Source: Paraflavitalea soli
GTDB lineage: Bacteria > Bacteroidota > Bacteroidia > Chitinophagales > Chitinophagaceae
Length of the DNA stretch: 64,000 nucleotides
Direction: 5' to 3'
NCBI RefSeq assembly: GCF_003555545.1
Contig: NZ_CP032157.1
Coordinates: forward strand, 6,390,546 to 6,454,545
Position 1 is the first letter of the stretch. Every line of letters starts with the position of its first letter. Shown piece by piece: positions 7,820 to 16,760 of the stretch. The notes beneath the pieces were generated by a model that ran no database searches, was not told the origin of the DNA, and saw nothing but the letters and a program-made list of their open reading frames with translations. Made by a program: the position numbers and the translations under genes.

Positions 7820-9091
7820 TCATATCCGTAAACCCAGGCAACGACGACTTCCCTTCAGCACCACTCGCCATTTACCCCTCGCCACTAGCCCCACCCCATG
7901 GTCGCCAAAAACGGTTCGGCATAAAGCTTCAGTACCAGTCAGCATCCATGGATCCCGCACCAACTTCTGCGGGGAATATCGGCTGATGCAATCCGCGCAT
8001 TTATTCCGCTTCCTTTTTGGCCTTGCGCTCATGCCGCATTGAATACTGCAGGCAGCTTTTGCTGTTATTTTTTCATTTTTAATTGTTTTGTTATGAAGTA
8101 TTACCTCGTCGCTTCCACTTCCTGCTCGCTCGTAGGCATTGAGCAGTGCACCGTTTTTGTTGTTGGCCCTTCGCGTCAGGCGGCCTTTGAAAGGCAGTAC
8201 AAAGGCCGCATCCTCATGGTCAGCACTTGCCGGCAGGCCTTGCCTCCCGTGCCCGGTTGCGTCTATCAGTAAGGGCTCCGGCCCTTTTTCTATTTCCGTC
8301 ACCATAATCTCCTCCTCGTTGCCTTCTTGCCTCGATGCCTCGTTGCCTTTTCCAATCCACTCCACCACTCGCATCGTACCTCCCTTCACTAGCTTAACTG
8401 TTTCACCCACCAGTTGGTAAAACGAAATGCCCACCAGCCAGAAACAGCCTTGCGCATCCACTGGCGGAATTTCCTGCTCCACACAAAAGCCAGCCCCTGC
8501 TGCACGTCCCATCACACAAAGCGGCCCTTCCTGTATGTCCCGTGTAAACTTTCTCTTGTCAAAATCGATTGTCAGCAGGCAGCTTACCAACCGGTAATGC
8601 GTAGCTTCCGCCGGTATGCTTTTCTTCTTCCGCAGCCGGAATGCCGGGATATCAATTTTCACTTTACCTGCTTCCCGGCAAAGATGATTACCAGTATTGA
8701 AAGGCAGCACATCATTCAGTTCCCTGTCCACATGGAATTCAAATCCTGCCAGCCCCGAAAAGTCCCCCGCGCTCATCGTCCGCTCGCCCTTGTCATGTAC
8801 GCGATCACCCATGATCACATCATGCAGCCAACCAGTCATGCGGCTACTCAAACGCTGATTGTTCACACCAGCCAACACCGGCCCCATCGCCTGGCGAAAG
8901 AGCTTCGAGGCCGCCGCAGCACGTCCGAACTCCGCCGCATTGCGCCGCGTATTGAGGAAGTTGGCGCCATACTTCATGGCATGTGCACTGGGGCTTCCTT
9001 TCTCCTTTACCTGCTTGCCATACGCATTCGTAAAGTAAGTTTGTCCTCCAATCGATCCATGGATCTCTATATTCGATACATACCTGGCCAT
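7820..9091 (-). CDS. Conserved Bacteroidota hypothetical protein, C-terminal third doubtful
   Basis: The 423-codon frame starts MARYVSNIEIHGSIGGQTYF. Its first 270 or so residues look like a real protein: a pattern such as GSPSAHAMKYGANFLNTRRN...EFGRAAAASKLFRQAMG followed by a beta-rich domain is familiar from short uncharacterised proteins in this phylum. No signal peptide or membrane segment is seen. The last 120-150 residues (from about RANNKNGALLNAYERAG) have the composition of read-through intergenic DNA, with Cys/Arg-rich low-quality sequence. The original stop may therefore have been lost by a frameshift near 8150-8280. Function unknown; it stands alone between long gene-free gaps. Confidence 0.55.
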   Translation of the reverse strand: MARYVSNIEIHGSIGGQTYFTNAYGKQVKEKGSPSAHAMKYGANFLNTRRNAAEFGRAAAASKLFRQAMGPVLAGVNNQRLSSRMTGWLHDVIMGDRVHDKGERTMSAGDFSGLAGFEFHVDRELNDVLPFNTGNHLCREAGKVKIDIPAFRLRKKKSIPAEATHYRLVSCLLTIDFDKRKFTRDIQEGPLCVMGRAAGAGFCVEQEIPPVDAQGCFWLVGISFYQLVGETVKLVKGGTMRVVEWIGKGNEASRQEGNEEEIMVTEIEKGPEPLLIDATGHGRQGLPASADHEDAAFVLPFKGRLTRRANNKNGALLNAYERAGSGSDEVILHNKTIKNEKITAKAACSIQCGMSARPKRKRNKCADCISRYSPQKLVRDPWMLTGTEALCRTVFGDHGVGLVARGKWRVVLKGSRRCLGLRI

Positions 9092-9834
9092 ACACGTTGA
9101 TTTTTATTGAATGTACTATCATTGCTCACCGTTACAAAATGGTCACCGTCGTACCTTGATCCATCCTGTCACTTGATGTCGCAATGAATTGTTAAATCTT
9201 GTACAGACTAAAATTACAGCTCCACAGTACCCGTGCCTAGTACATTGGGATACCATCAGGGACACCCTGTGACAAGACCAGGGACACCCCTTGATGAACG
9301 GTAACACCGGCGATGCGCCCGCCCCAGGCGGCAGGTAGCCCACTCCGCAGAAATGGCTTTCCGCAGAGCAGCCCCCGGCTGTTTCCCATATCATTCTCTG
9401 ATCAACGGGTGGTACACGCCCCATCAGGGCCATAGTAGTTCCCGGGTAAGTCCTGGGTTCTCCGTGGTCAAGTCCGGGTCAGCAGTAAAGCAACAGTAAA
9501 GGAATAGTGGAGCAATAGTATCAGTTCATTACTCAAATGCAGGCGCAGTGCTGGTTTGTATGGTTGCCAATTGGCAAATGCTGGCCCCTGGCGGGTTTGA
9601 TCGAATCAGAAGAATTGAAATCAGACAGGTAACGCATAAGAATTACTTCCTTATACAATCTACGAAATATGCTTCAATAAACTGACCACTGACTAAAATA
9701 GAAGCAGATTGCTTAAAGCTGAGTTGTAGTACAGCTGGGAGAGTTTACTAGTATGCCATTAACAGACTGGGAAAGCTAATGTCCATGCCATCCCACAGAT
9801 CCGCGAAATCCGTATAATCCACCAATCCGCGATT

Positions 9835-9867
9835 TAAAAATGACCCCGCTCTCTCGAACGGGGCCAT
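9835..9867 (-). terminator. Minus-strand terminator with no recognised gene upstream
   Basis: Read on the minus strand, ATGGCCCCG and CGGGGTCAT form a 9-bp stem (one G-T pair) followed by TTTTT. Transcription would come from the 9.9-10.6 kb side, where no convincing gene is visible. Confidence 0.5.
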
Positions 9868-10260
9868 TCCATACAAATATCAGATCAATATAGGTGATTA
9901 CATACTCCCCTGTACTTTTCATTCATTTAGATGTTTAAAAATAAACTACACAACCGTTAGACCCTAACAGCTTCGACTTTTACATCGTAGCTCCTCATCC
10001 CGGCCAAATCCTGCCTTTCATTCCCCGCTGCATCCGGACCCTTGTCCTTTTTTGCCTGGTGGCTGGCACGCCAGGCCTTTCATAGATCACAGCCGTAAAA
10101 ACGAAAACCAGTGGCAATAGCCCTCAGCCGGTAGCTATACACAAAATGTGAATAGCAAAAAGCTAAGATGGTAAAAGCTACTGTTAAAACCCAACCGCTT
10201 GTAGCTAACAGCTAAAAAACTAGTCCCGCCACAACTTGTCCCGCCACAGCGGGAGCGGGC

Positions 10261-10291
10261 GCTCGCAGCTCTAAGCTCGTGGCTCCAAGCT
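10261..10291. repeat. Dispersed AGCT-centred repeat, copy 1
   Basis: GCTCGCAGCTCTAAGCTCGT followed by GGCTCCAAGCT. It shares its ten-base units (GCTCGYAGCT) with intergenic copies near 17.6, 22.2 and 32.2 kb. Confidence 0.6.
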
Positions 10292-10711
10292 TGCTTTCAG
10301 TGTTGCACAACACTTAGTTCCATCAACCATGCTTAGAGGCCTCGTCCACATGGTCAATTGCTTTGGTAACTGTTCAACACAAACATACAACACCCAGATA
10401 CCCCTTTCCAATACCCCATTGTATATTTTGTAATTTTTGTAAAAAATCGACGCACATTACGTCGATTTTTTACAAAAATGACGATTTATACAACAACACA
10501 TTTGGAAATAGCCTGGCCGTTATAGTAAGTTTGTGAAGTGTTGATACCGAAAGAGGAATCAGAAAAAGGTAGAACGGGATAAAGAGAACCAAAGAAAACA
10601 ACAGAAAGGAAAAATCAAAGCACGGAGTAATTCTACATTCTACATGTCTCGTTCCTGAAATCTCCTTACATAAATGGGTAGTAAGTATACAGAAACCTAA
10701 ATTTACCCATT

Positions 10712-11086
10712 ATGAGTTCAAACAACAAGGGCGGTCGGGATCCTGTCCATGACAACATCCTCAAGATCGCAGTAGCCCGTGAGTATCTAAGTAGTGATCT
10801 GGGCTATATGAAATTGGCTATCAAGTATGGTCTTCCTGGTCCAAGTACAGTCCGGCATTTTGTAAAATGGTATAAGGCAAACTATCCCACGGGAGAAATA
10901 CCACCTGTCCAGCCGACACAACAATCGCAGCAGCCTGCCACAACCAGTGAAGTAGAAGAACTCAGAAAGCAATTACAACAGGCCAATCTCAAAGTAGCAG
11001 CCTGGGAAATGTTACTTGAAAATGCCGGTAAGGAGCTGGGAGTGGACATTGTAAAAAAGTTTGGTACCAAACAGTCCGGCAAGTGA
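10712..11086 (+). CDS. IS3-family transposase OrfA
   Basis: This 124-residue protein has an N-terminal helix-turn-helix (LAIKYGLPGPSTVRHFVKWY) and a C-terminal leucine/glutamine-rich coiled coil (SEVEELRKQLQQANLKVAAWEM). This is the DNA-binding and dimerisation half of IS3 transposases. Its stop TGA overlaps the GTG of OrfB. An A-AAA-AAG heptamer in the right phase at 11053-11059 would allow a -1 shift into OrfB and so make the full-length transposase. Confidence 0.85.
   Translation: MSSNNKGGRDPVHDNILKIAVAREYLSSDLGYMKLAIKYGLPGPSTVRHFVKWYKANYPTGEIPPVQPTQQSQQPATTSEVEELRKQLQQANLKVAAWEMLLENAGKELGVDIVKKFGTKQSGK
11053..11059 (+). other. A-AAA-AAG slippery heptamer for -1 frameshifting
   Basis: The zero-frame codons are AAA AAG preceded by A, the classical -1 slip heptamer of IS3-group elements. 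After the slip the -1 frame is open (VWYQTVRQVKQHYPQ) and leads straight into OrfB. Confidence 0.7.
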
Positions 11087-11994
11087 AACAGCACTATCCT
11101 CAGGCAGCGATAGGCACACTTTGCGCATTGTTTGGTAAAACAAGGCAGGCTTATTATGAACATGGATGGCAGGCGGCCAACGGGCAGTTGCGGGAAGAAC
11201 TTGTATTGGACCTGGCAACACAAGCACGCAAAGTCTTAAAGAAAGAAGGCGCTGTAAAATTACTGGGCTCTCTGCGACCAGCCCTGCAGTCCCATAACAT
11301 CACAATGGGCAGGGACCGGTTCTTTAAACTACTCAGAAAGCATAACATGCTGCAAAAGCGTAAAAAGAACCATGCCCGTACCACCTGGTCGGACCACCCT
11401 TATCGAAAATGGCCCAACCTGATCAAAGGGCTGGAAGCACTAAAGCCTCAGCAACATTGGGTGAGCGACATTACCTATCTGCGGACAGAAAAGGGATTTA
11501 TGTACCTGTCGTTGATAACGGATGCCTATTCCAGAAAAATAGTCGGTTATCATGTAAGCCAGAACCTGCGGGTCCAGGGATGTCTGATAGCCCTGAACAA
11601 AGCTATCAGGTCCTTAAAAGACTATGTACCCCAAAGTCTTATCCACCACTCAGATAGAGGGATACAATACTGCTGTGACCAGTATGTAAGTGTATTACAA
11701 ACAAATCAGATCCGCATCAGTATGACCCAGACAGGGAGTCCGTATGAAAATCCGGTTGCAGAAAGGGTAAACGGCATCCTTAAAACAGAACTGGATTTGG
11801 ATAGGGTTTTTGAAGGCTATAGCCAGGCAACAAGCGTTACCCATAACGCCATTGACCTGTATAACCGGCTGCGCCAACACATGAGCTGTGATAACCTTAC
11901 ACCTGATCAGGCTCACCTTAGAGAGGGAAAATTGAAAAAAAGATGGAAGCCCAGGAAACGTAAAAACAATCCGGGTGACCAACAAAGTTCCTAA
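11083..11994 (+). CDS. IS3-family transposase OrfB (DDE integrase)
   Basis: This 303-residue catalytic half has an integrase core. The three acidic residues are visible in WVSDITYL, HHSDRGIQY and NPVAERVNGILKTEL, the D-D(35)E signature of the rve family. A helical HTH_21-like region precedes the core, and a basic tail (KKRWKPRKRKNN) ends it. The frame begins with GTG overlapping the OrfA stop as GTGA; translation is either coupled or, more likely, by -1 frameshift at 11053. No stop or missing catalytic residue was found, so the transposase looks functional. Confidence 0.9.
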   Translation: MKQHYPQAAIGTLCALFGKTRQAYYEHGWQAANGQLREELVLDLATQARKVLKKEGAVKLLGSLRPALQSHNITMGRDRFFKLLRKHNMLQKRKKNHARTTWSDHPYRKWPNLIKGLEALKPQQHWVSDITYLRTEKGFMYLSLITDAYSRKIVGYHVSQNLRVQGCLIALNKAIRSLKDYVPQSLIHHSDRGIQYCCDQYVSVLQTNQIRISMTQTGSPYENPVAERVNGILKTELDLDRVFEGYSQATSVTHNAIDLYNRLRQHMSCDNLTPDQAHLREGKLKKRWKPRKRKNNPGDQQSS

Positions 11995-12085
11995 CCTGTA
12001 AAGCGATATCCGTATTATTGCCTAAGCATGTAAAGTAAAAACCGTATTGACCTGCCCAACTGTAAGGTTTTTTCAGTACAAGACA

Positions 12086-12635
12086 CATCCTAAATCCGCA
12101 TCCCTTCAGCATGGCTTCTCCATAGCTTCAGCATACCTTCAGTATGGATAGAGTATGCTAATAGCATCAAACGCCAAAACAGCCACTTTTAGCAGAGACT
12201 GAGAGGGAAGCTGGCGCCTCCCACCCAAAGCAACAGTGGATGTAGATACGTTGCACCGCGGGCAACCGCTTCACAAAGTTCTTTGGAAAAGCTGTCTTCG
12301 TTGTCATCTGAGCAATGTCACCCTGAGCTTGGCGAAGGGTTATCGAAGGCGCTTGTAATGCGAGGTTTGCTCCGCAGCCTTGTCCCGACAGAGCGGTAGC
12401 GAGGTCGGGATCACAGCAGCAGAAAGACTGCCTGACCAGAGAACCCATTTAAAAAATACAAGGAGCCCCATCGATGCTGGTTCCTTTTCAAAGCCCTTTG
12501 AAGCAGAACTTGCCCCTTGATGCCGGGCGCTTCGAAGCAATAGTGTATTGATGGCAGATTGTTCCCGCACCCTTGCGTATGTAGCGTTGGTGGTGTGCGG
12601 CGAGATACCATTTTATACAAGGGAAAGGACAGCCA
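12086..12635. other. Gene-free interval with dispersed repeat
   Basis: No supported gene in 550 bp. It contains a copy of the TCACCCTGAGCTTGGCGAAG dispersed word (12316-12339) and GC-rich stretches with small inverted repeats (GTCCCGACAGAGCGGTAGCG and neighbours near 12380-12410). Confidence 0.5.
12316..12339. repeat. Dispersed CCTGAGCTTGGCGAAGG word
   Basis: TGTCACCCTGAGCTTGGCGA followed by AGGG. Related words (CCTGAG...TCGAAGG) recur at 26818-26918. This class of short intergenic word is widespread in bacterial genomes. Confidence 0.5.
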
Positions 12636-13208
12636 TTATCGTACAGGAACAAACACCATATGAACAGCCCGTGGCGTCTCAACCACACCCTTGTTGTCAA
12701 GCTGGATGCATGCCGCATTAACCCCCTCAAACAATCTCCTCCCGGCGCCCAGTAGGATAGGGGCTATATGCACACGCAGTTCATCAAAAAGCCCCGCATT
12801 AAGATATTGCTGTATCACATGCGCTCCGCCCATTACCCAAATATATTTATCTCCCGCAACTGCCCTGGCTTGCGCAAGCGCAGCTTCAATGCCATCAGGT
12901 ACAAACGTAAATCCTTCTCTTGCTGTGGTAGGAATATGAGTAGTAAGAACAAAGGCAGGAACGACAAAAGGACTAACACTTTCCCAAACCCCATCGATCG
13001 CAGTATGATAAGTGGTGCCGCCAACAATAACCGCACCCGACCCTTTTACAAAATCGTCAAGTAAAGTAGCAGCTTCTTCCGTTTTAGCCCCAAACAACCA
13101 CTCATGCAGCCGCTGTCCGCCATCACCCATGGGATTAGCCTCAGTAATATTCGGGCCTGCCACAAACCCATCCAACGACATCGTAATGTCTAAAATAACT
13201 TTCCCCAT
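12636..13208 (-). CDS. RibD C-terminal/dihydrofolate reductase-like family protein
   Basis: This 190-residue protein begins MGKVILDITMSLDGFVAGPN, the typical start of the DHFR-like family fused to or related to the RibD C-terminal domain. An NADPH-binding segment VIVGGTTYHTA lies near residue 75, and YIWVMGGAHVIQQYL then LRVHIAPILLGAGRRLFEG near the end. Members reduce flavin or pterin-type substrates; the substrate here cannot be told. The ATG at 13208 is chosen over one 84 bp upstream because the family starts with this motif. It has no operon partner and lies next to the IS-bearing accessory region. Confidence 0.85.
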   Translation of the reverse strand: MGKVILDITMSLDGFVAGPNITEANPMGDGGQRLHEWLFGAKTEEAATLLDDFVKGSGAVIVGGTTYHTAIDGVWESVSPFVVPAFVLTTHIPTTAREGFTFVPDGIEAALAQARAVAGDKYIWVMGGAHVIQQYLNAGLFDELRVHIAPILLGAGRRLFEGVNAACIQLDNKGVVETPRAVHMVFVPVR

Positions 13209-13332
13209 AACCTGTAAGTAAGAGATGATAATTAGGTATCTAAAATAACCCAACCCATCTGTCCTGCAAACAGCGTCACATTTATTAAACACCTACATCA
13301 GTCAAACACACATCAAATACTTATATCTCCGG

Positions 13333-14589
13333 TCAGACGAGCTTCTTCAAAGCCGCCCGCAACTGCCCGATCATAGCCGGTATCTCTTCAACCTTACAGG
13401 TACCCACACTCAGGCGGTACCAGGGAGAACTGCGGTCTGCACCAAAAGCATAAAATGGAACGATCGCCAGTTTGGCTTCGTTCAGCAAATAAGCCGTTAC
13501 ATCACCCTGGTCTTTCAGTACCACCCCATCAGCCATTTTCTTGCCCGCCAGGTCTATCTTGATCGTCAGGTAGATCGCTGCCTGCGGCGTGATCGCATCC
13601 ACAGAAAAGCCTTCCCCTTTCAGTTGTTGTAAACCATCATAAATACCACGCAGGCGCGCTTCCACCGCCGCCCTGAACTGTTGCAGGTAAGCATCGATAT
13701 CATCGTGCATGTACAGGTACTTCGCCACCGCTTTTTGCTCCGCCATCGGCGCCCAGGCCCCCACATGACTAAGGATCGCTTTCATTTTATCCATAATGAT
13801 CCGCGGTCCAAAAGCCCAGCCTACCCGCACACCCGTAGCCGCAAACACTTTGCTGATCGCATCAATATACACCGTGTAGGCACGCATGCCCGGCCGCAGG
13901 TTTACCGGATCATAATGCCGGATATCTCCAAAGGTCAGTTGCCAGTACATCTGGTCATACATCACATATAATTTCTTCTCTCCCTCACCCCTGGTGGCAT
14001 TTTCCGCCAGCACCATATCACAGATCGCTTCCAGGTCCGCCTTGGTAAAAGTAGTACCCGTGGGGTTTTGAGGAGAACACAAAGCCAGCAAAGTGGCCCC
14101 TTTCAGATGAGGGCGGATATATTCTACCGTAGGCATGAAATTATTCTCCGCAGTAGCTTCTACCACCACGTGTTCCGCGCCTACAAAATGAGTATAGTGA
14201 TTATTATTCCAGGAAGGTACCGCATAGATTACCTTATCTCCGGCATCGCACACCGCCCTGAACAGCGAATAGATCAATGGACGGCCACCTGAAGCTACCA
14301 GGATCTCCGGTAGCCCGTATTCCAGCCCCTCACGCTGCTTCAGGAAGGCGGCGATCGCTTCCCGCAGGTCCGTATTGCCTTCTCCCAGTGGGTAATTCGT
14401 AAAATGTTTGCGGTAAGCAGTAACGATTTCATCTTCCAGCGCCTGCGGTATGGGAAAGATAGAAGGGTCGAAGTCCCCCACCGTAAAGTTGTAGATCTTT
14501 TCTCCCTGGCTGATTTTTTCGCGGATCTCCCCGCCTAATTTCACGATCTCCGAACCGATAAGCGTTTCGGACAAATGGCTAAGTTTCAT
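13333..14589 (-). CDS. Class I/II PLP-dependent aminotransferase
   Basis: This 418-residue protein has the fold-type I features: NPTG at residues 175-178, a PLP-contacting Asp in YDQMY (212) and the Schiff-base lysine at 247 in DAISKVFAATG. The C-terminal substrate-arginine segment is SSPWYRLSVGTC. Length and motifs fit the aspartate-aminotransferase-like group, cytoplasmic and homodimeric. The amino-acid substrate is not evident from sequence alone. It is a single gene with its own short upstream gap. Confidence 0.85.
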   Translation of the reverse strand: MKLSHLSETLIGSEIVKLGGEIREKISQGEKIYNFTVGDFDPSIFPIPQALEDEIVTAYRKHFTNYPLGEGNTDLREAIAAFLKQREGLEYGLPEILVASGGRPLIYSLFRAVCDAGDKVIYAVPSWNNNHYTHFVGAEHVVVEATAENNFMPTVEYIRPHLKGATLLALCSPQNPTGTTFTKADLEAICDMVLAENATRGEGEKKLYVMYDQMYWQLTFGDIRHYDPVNLRPGMRAYTVYIDAISKVFAATGVRVGWAFGPRIIMDKMKAILSHVGAWAPMAEQKAVAKYLYMHDDIDAYLQQFRAAVEARLRGIYDGLQQLKGEGFSVDAITPQAAIYLTIKIDLAGKKMADGVVLKDQGDVTAYLLNEAKLAIVPFYAFGADRSSPWYRLSVGTCKVEEIPAMIGQLRAALKKLV

Positions 14590-14681
14590 AGCCCCAAAAA
14601 TACAGAAACCATCCGAAGTAACGGGACATTAGTCCAAAGCAGCTGAACACGAAGCAGACGCATCAGTCTCTCTGCCTTCCC

Positions 14682-14713
14682 TTCTGTATCCTGTATTCTA
14701 AATGCTGTATTCT
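14682..14713. repeat. TTCTGTAT-rich dispersed repeat, copy 1
   Basis: TTCTGTATCCTGTATTCTAA then ATGCTGTATTCT. The same wording recurs at 60691-60730, in each case in a short intergenic gap. Confidence 0.6.
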
Positions 14714-14716
14714 TTC

Positions 14717-16003
14717 CTAATCGTACTTCCTCAATATATTCAACACCTCCCCATCCACCTTCGTGGCCGTATCACTCAGCGGCTTGCCAAAATACTTCGT
14801 CTCATATTCATTCCGGTATACCCCATTCGCCTGCTTTTGCGCAAATCGTTCTTTGTCCAACCCTACATACAAAGAATACGCCGCCGCAAACAATCCCAGC
14901 GCCAGGTAACCCGCCAGGTATACCCGGCTAAGCCCCTTCAGCCAGCCCTTGCTGTTAAAAGGCGTTTGTAAGATCACCACCACCAGCAAAGGAAGCACCG
15001 GCACCCAAAACCGGGGGTCATAATAAGGCCAGTTCATAATGATCACCGAATAAAACAACAGGTACATCCGGATATAAAACGGAATGCGGCTTCTCTTCGA
15101 GAAAGTATTATACATCAGCCACCCAAAAATGATAACACCCAGTGCCACAAACAATCCTTTACCCATTGATCCCGGCAAATAACCCATCAGTTTGCTCGAA
15201 GGCATATTAAAAAACACTTCCGTCAGTTCCGTGAAGTGATTCTTGAGATTCTCACCGATAAAATTACCCACTCCCTTCTCCAGCGGCCCTTTCAACAGGT
15301 TCGTATAATCCGTGATCTTCAGCTTGCTCGCCGAAAAAATGATCCCGGCAATGCCAATCGCCACAATCGCCAGCAACAATACCTTATTCTTTTGCACTAT
15401 ACGCTTCAGTTCATTTTTATATTGCCACGCCACCCCCAGCACCAGCGCAGGCAGCAACGAGATGCCCACCGTACGTGTCAGTACCGTCAGGATACAGAAC
15501 AGGAAGGCAAGTCCTAGCTGTAAATAGCTTTTATTCTTCGTGTAGAGATGGAAACAATACAGGCTGGCACAGGAAAAGAAAATGTATTGCATCTCAGAAA
15601 GCGGATGCGTCACAAACTTGATGACCGTCCAGTTGAACAAGGCCAGCACCCCAAAAAGAAACGGATGCACCTGCCCCGCAAAGATCTTATATACGAAATA
15701 CAGCCCCGCAAAAACAAACGCACAGTTCACAAATACGATAGAAAAAGAATTCAACACTCCCAGCTTCGAAAGCCCGATCAGCAACCCCGTATATCCATAA
15801 GGAAGATAGTCAGTGGCAGCAAAAGAACCCGGTGCACACCCATATTCAATACAATCCTTGATATTGTAGTAACGGATAGAATCAAAGTGAATATGCAGCG
15901 GTGTAAAACAGCCCGCCAGGTATACCAGCGCCATGCCAAACATCGCCAGCTTAAACAAATTCGTCAAAGTAGTATTTACCGGATAGTATGTAGGTTGCAC
16001 CAT
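14717..16003 (-). CDS. Multi-spanning membrane glycosyltransferase (GT-C-like)
   Basis: About 428 residues with roughly ten hydrophobic segments (for example LFKLAMFGMALVYLAGCF, FVNCAFVFAGLYFVY, VLLLAIVAIGIAGIIF). The N-terminal loop HFDSIRYYNIKDCIEYG contains an acidic residue after the first membrane segment, as expected for GT-C enzymes that use polyprenyl-phosphate sugars. The ATG at 16003 leaves 13 bp after the methyltransferase stop; an earlier in-frame ATG would overlap that gene. It is the last gene of a three-gene operon with a GT2 enzyme of the polyprenyl-phosphate sugar synthase type, so it may transfer the lipid-linked sugar outside the membrane. That pathway is inference. Confidence 0.7.
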   Translation of the reverse strand: MVQPTYYPVNTTLTNLFKLAMFGMALVYLAGCFTPLHIHFDSIRYYNIKDCIEYGCAPGSFAATDYLPYGYTGLLIGLSKLGVLNSFSIVFVNCAFVFAGLYFVYKIFAGQVHPFLFGVLALFNWTVIKFVTHPLSEMQYIFFSCASLYCFHLYTKNKSYLQLGLAFLFCILTVLTRTVGISLLPALVLGVAWQYKNELKRIVQKNKVLLLAIVAIGIAGIIFSASKLKITDYTNLLKGPLEKGVGNFIGENLKNHFTELTEVFFNMPSSKLMGYLPGSMGKGLFVALGVIIFGWLMYNTFSKRSRIPFYIRMYLLFYSVIIMNWPYYDPRFWVPVLPLLVVVILQTPFNSKGWLKGLSRVYLAGYLALGLFAAAYSLYVGLDKERFAQKQANGVYRNEYETKYFGKPLSDTATKVDGEVLNILRKYD

Positions 16004-16016
16004 AGTGAACACACGT

Positions 16017-16760
16017 TTAGTGGGGTTTGCGGCCAACAGCGATCGTCGATAGACCGAACGAATGAAAACTAATCCTGTCAATCACCTGTAGGATCGGTAT
16101 CAGTTTGTCAAAAAACAGTAATTGCTTCCTCGGAATAAGGCGCCGTCTCAACAGGCTGCCATTAATAAACCAGCCAGGCATGCCTGCAACATTAAAGTAT
16201 TGCTGATGGATCACTTCCAATCCTGCTCCCTTTTCCAATGCGCGAAGCGAGCGCCCCGTATACCTTTTGAAATGTCCCAGCTCCTTGTCAAACGAATTAT
16301 ACAGGAACTGAAACGCAGGTACCAATACAATTAAATGCCCGCCCGCCTTCAGCAGCTGCATACAATTCGATACAGCTTTTTTATCATCCTCAATATGCTC
16401 TATCACATTCAGCGCTACAACCGTGTCAAACTGTTGCAATAAATGGCTGTATCGTTGTGTGAAATCGGGTGTTGCCAGGTCGATCGACGTCACCCCCGCC
16501 AAATTGCGATTGCTGCCAAATTGCTGCAGCAAATAATTGCAATATTCCTCACGCAGGTCACTCGTGGTAAGCCGGATATTATTTTCCAGGAATAACCTAG
16601 ATATATTACCAATGCCACTGCCCACTTCCAGCACATGCCCCTTACAATAAGGACTGATCGTATCAAATAACCAGCGGTTAAAACGCGTAGCCGCCGCAAA
16701 TCGCTCTAATGTTTGTAGCCCCGTGGGGTCAGTTTCATGCAAATGACCTGGCTCCGTCAT
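16017..16760 (-). CDS. Class I SAM-dependent methyltransferase
   Basis: A 247-residue enzyme with the Rossmann motif [14 protein letters not shown], an acidic motif near [10 protein letters not shown], and [13 protein letters not shown] (motif IV region), all typical of the Methyltransf_11/UbiE-like group. The ATG at 16760 overlaps the stop of the upstream GT2 gene as ATGA, which argues for translational coupling; an earlier in-frame ATG would overlap that gene by 34 bp. Context suggests methylation of a sugar or lipid intermediate of the same pathway as its two neighbours. Confidence 0.85.
   Translation of the reverse strand: MTEPGHLHETDPTGLQTLERFAAATRFNRWLFDTISPYCKGHVLEVGSGIGNISRLFLENNIRLTTSDLREEYCNYLLQQFGSNRNLAGVTSIDLATPDFTQRYSHLLQQFDTVVALNVIEHIEDDKKAVSNCMQLLKAGGHLIVLVPAFQFLYNSFDKELGHFKRYTGRSLRALEKGAGLEVIHQQYFNVAGMPGWFINGSLLRRRLIPRKQLLFFDKLIPILQVIDRISFHSFGLSTIAVGRKPH

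Larger units (their letters stand above)
9092..10644. other. 1.5 kb gene-free interval
   Basis: I find no supported gene. Contents: a minus-strand terminator-like hairpin at 9835-9867, an AGCT-type dispersed repeat at 10261-10291 preceded by looser copies (10126-10215), and the approach to the IS3 left end at 10645. The unusual length of this gap next to a possibly decayed gene and an IS element fits an eroding genomic region. Confidence 0.5.
10645..12085 (+). mobile_element. IS3-family insertion sequence
   Basis: Two overlapping transposase genes lie between imperfect terminal inverted repeats. The left end starts TGTCTCGTTCCTGAAATC at 10645; the right end, read on the minus strand from 12085, starts TGTCTTGTACTGAAAAAA. 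Both share the internal word CCTTACA and continue with weak similarity. Ends beginning 5'-TG are typical of the family. No clear target duplication was found, so the exact ends may be off by a few bases. The element looks complete. Confidence 0.8.

Noticed and set aside
7590-8272. Short plus-strand frames rich in Pro/His/Ser
   Set aside because: Composition of translated intergenic DNA, no motif, no sensible start context.
8414-9100. Long plus-strand frame opposite the 7820-9091 gene
   Set aside because: Its sequence is Cys/His/Arg-rich with no domain-like pattern, while the minus strand shows a recognisable conserved N-terminus; it is a shadow frame.
9143-9433. Minus-strand 96-codon frame
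   Set aside because: No start context, low-complexity composition, and no similarity to known domains.
9957-9998. Minus-strand mini-frame MRSYDVKVEAVRV
   Set aside because: Thirteen codons in a gene-free gap; an appealing amphipathic sequence but no promoter, ribosome site or partner gene to support it.
12380-12420. GC-rich inverted repeats as an attachment site
   Set aside because: Arms are short and no integrase gene or flanking duplication supports it.
15548-16072. Plus-strand 174-codon frame inside the membrane glycosyltransferase
   Set aside because: Lys/Arg/Gln-rich antisense of hydrophobic membrane codons; a typical shadow.
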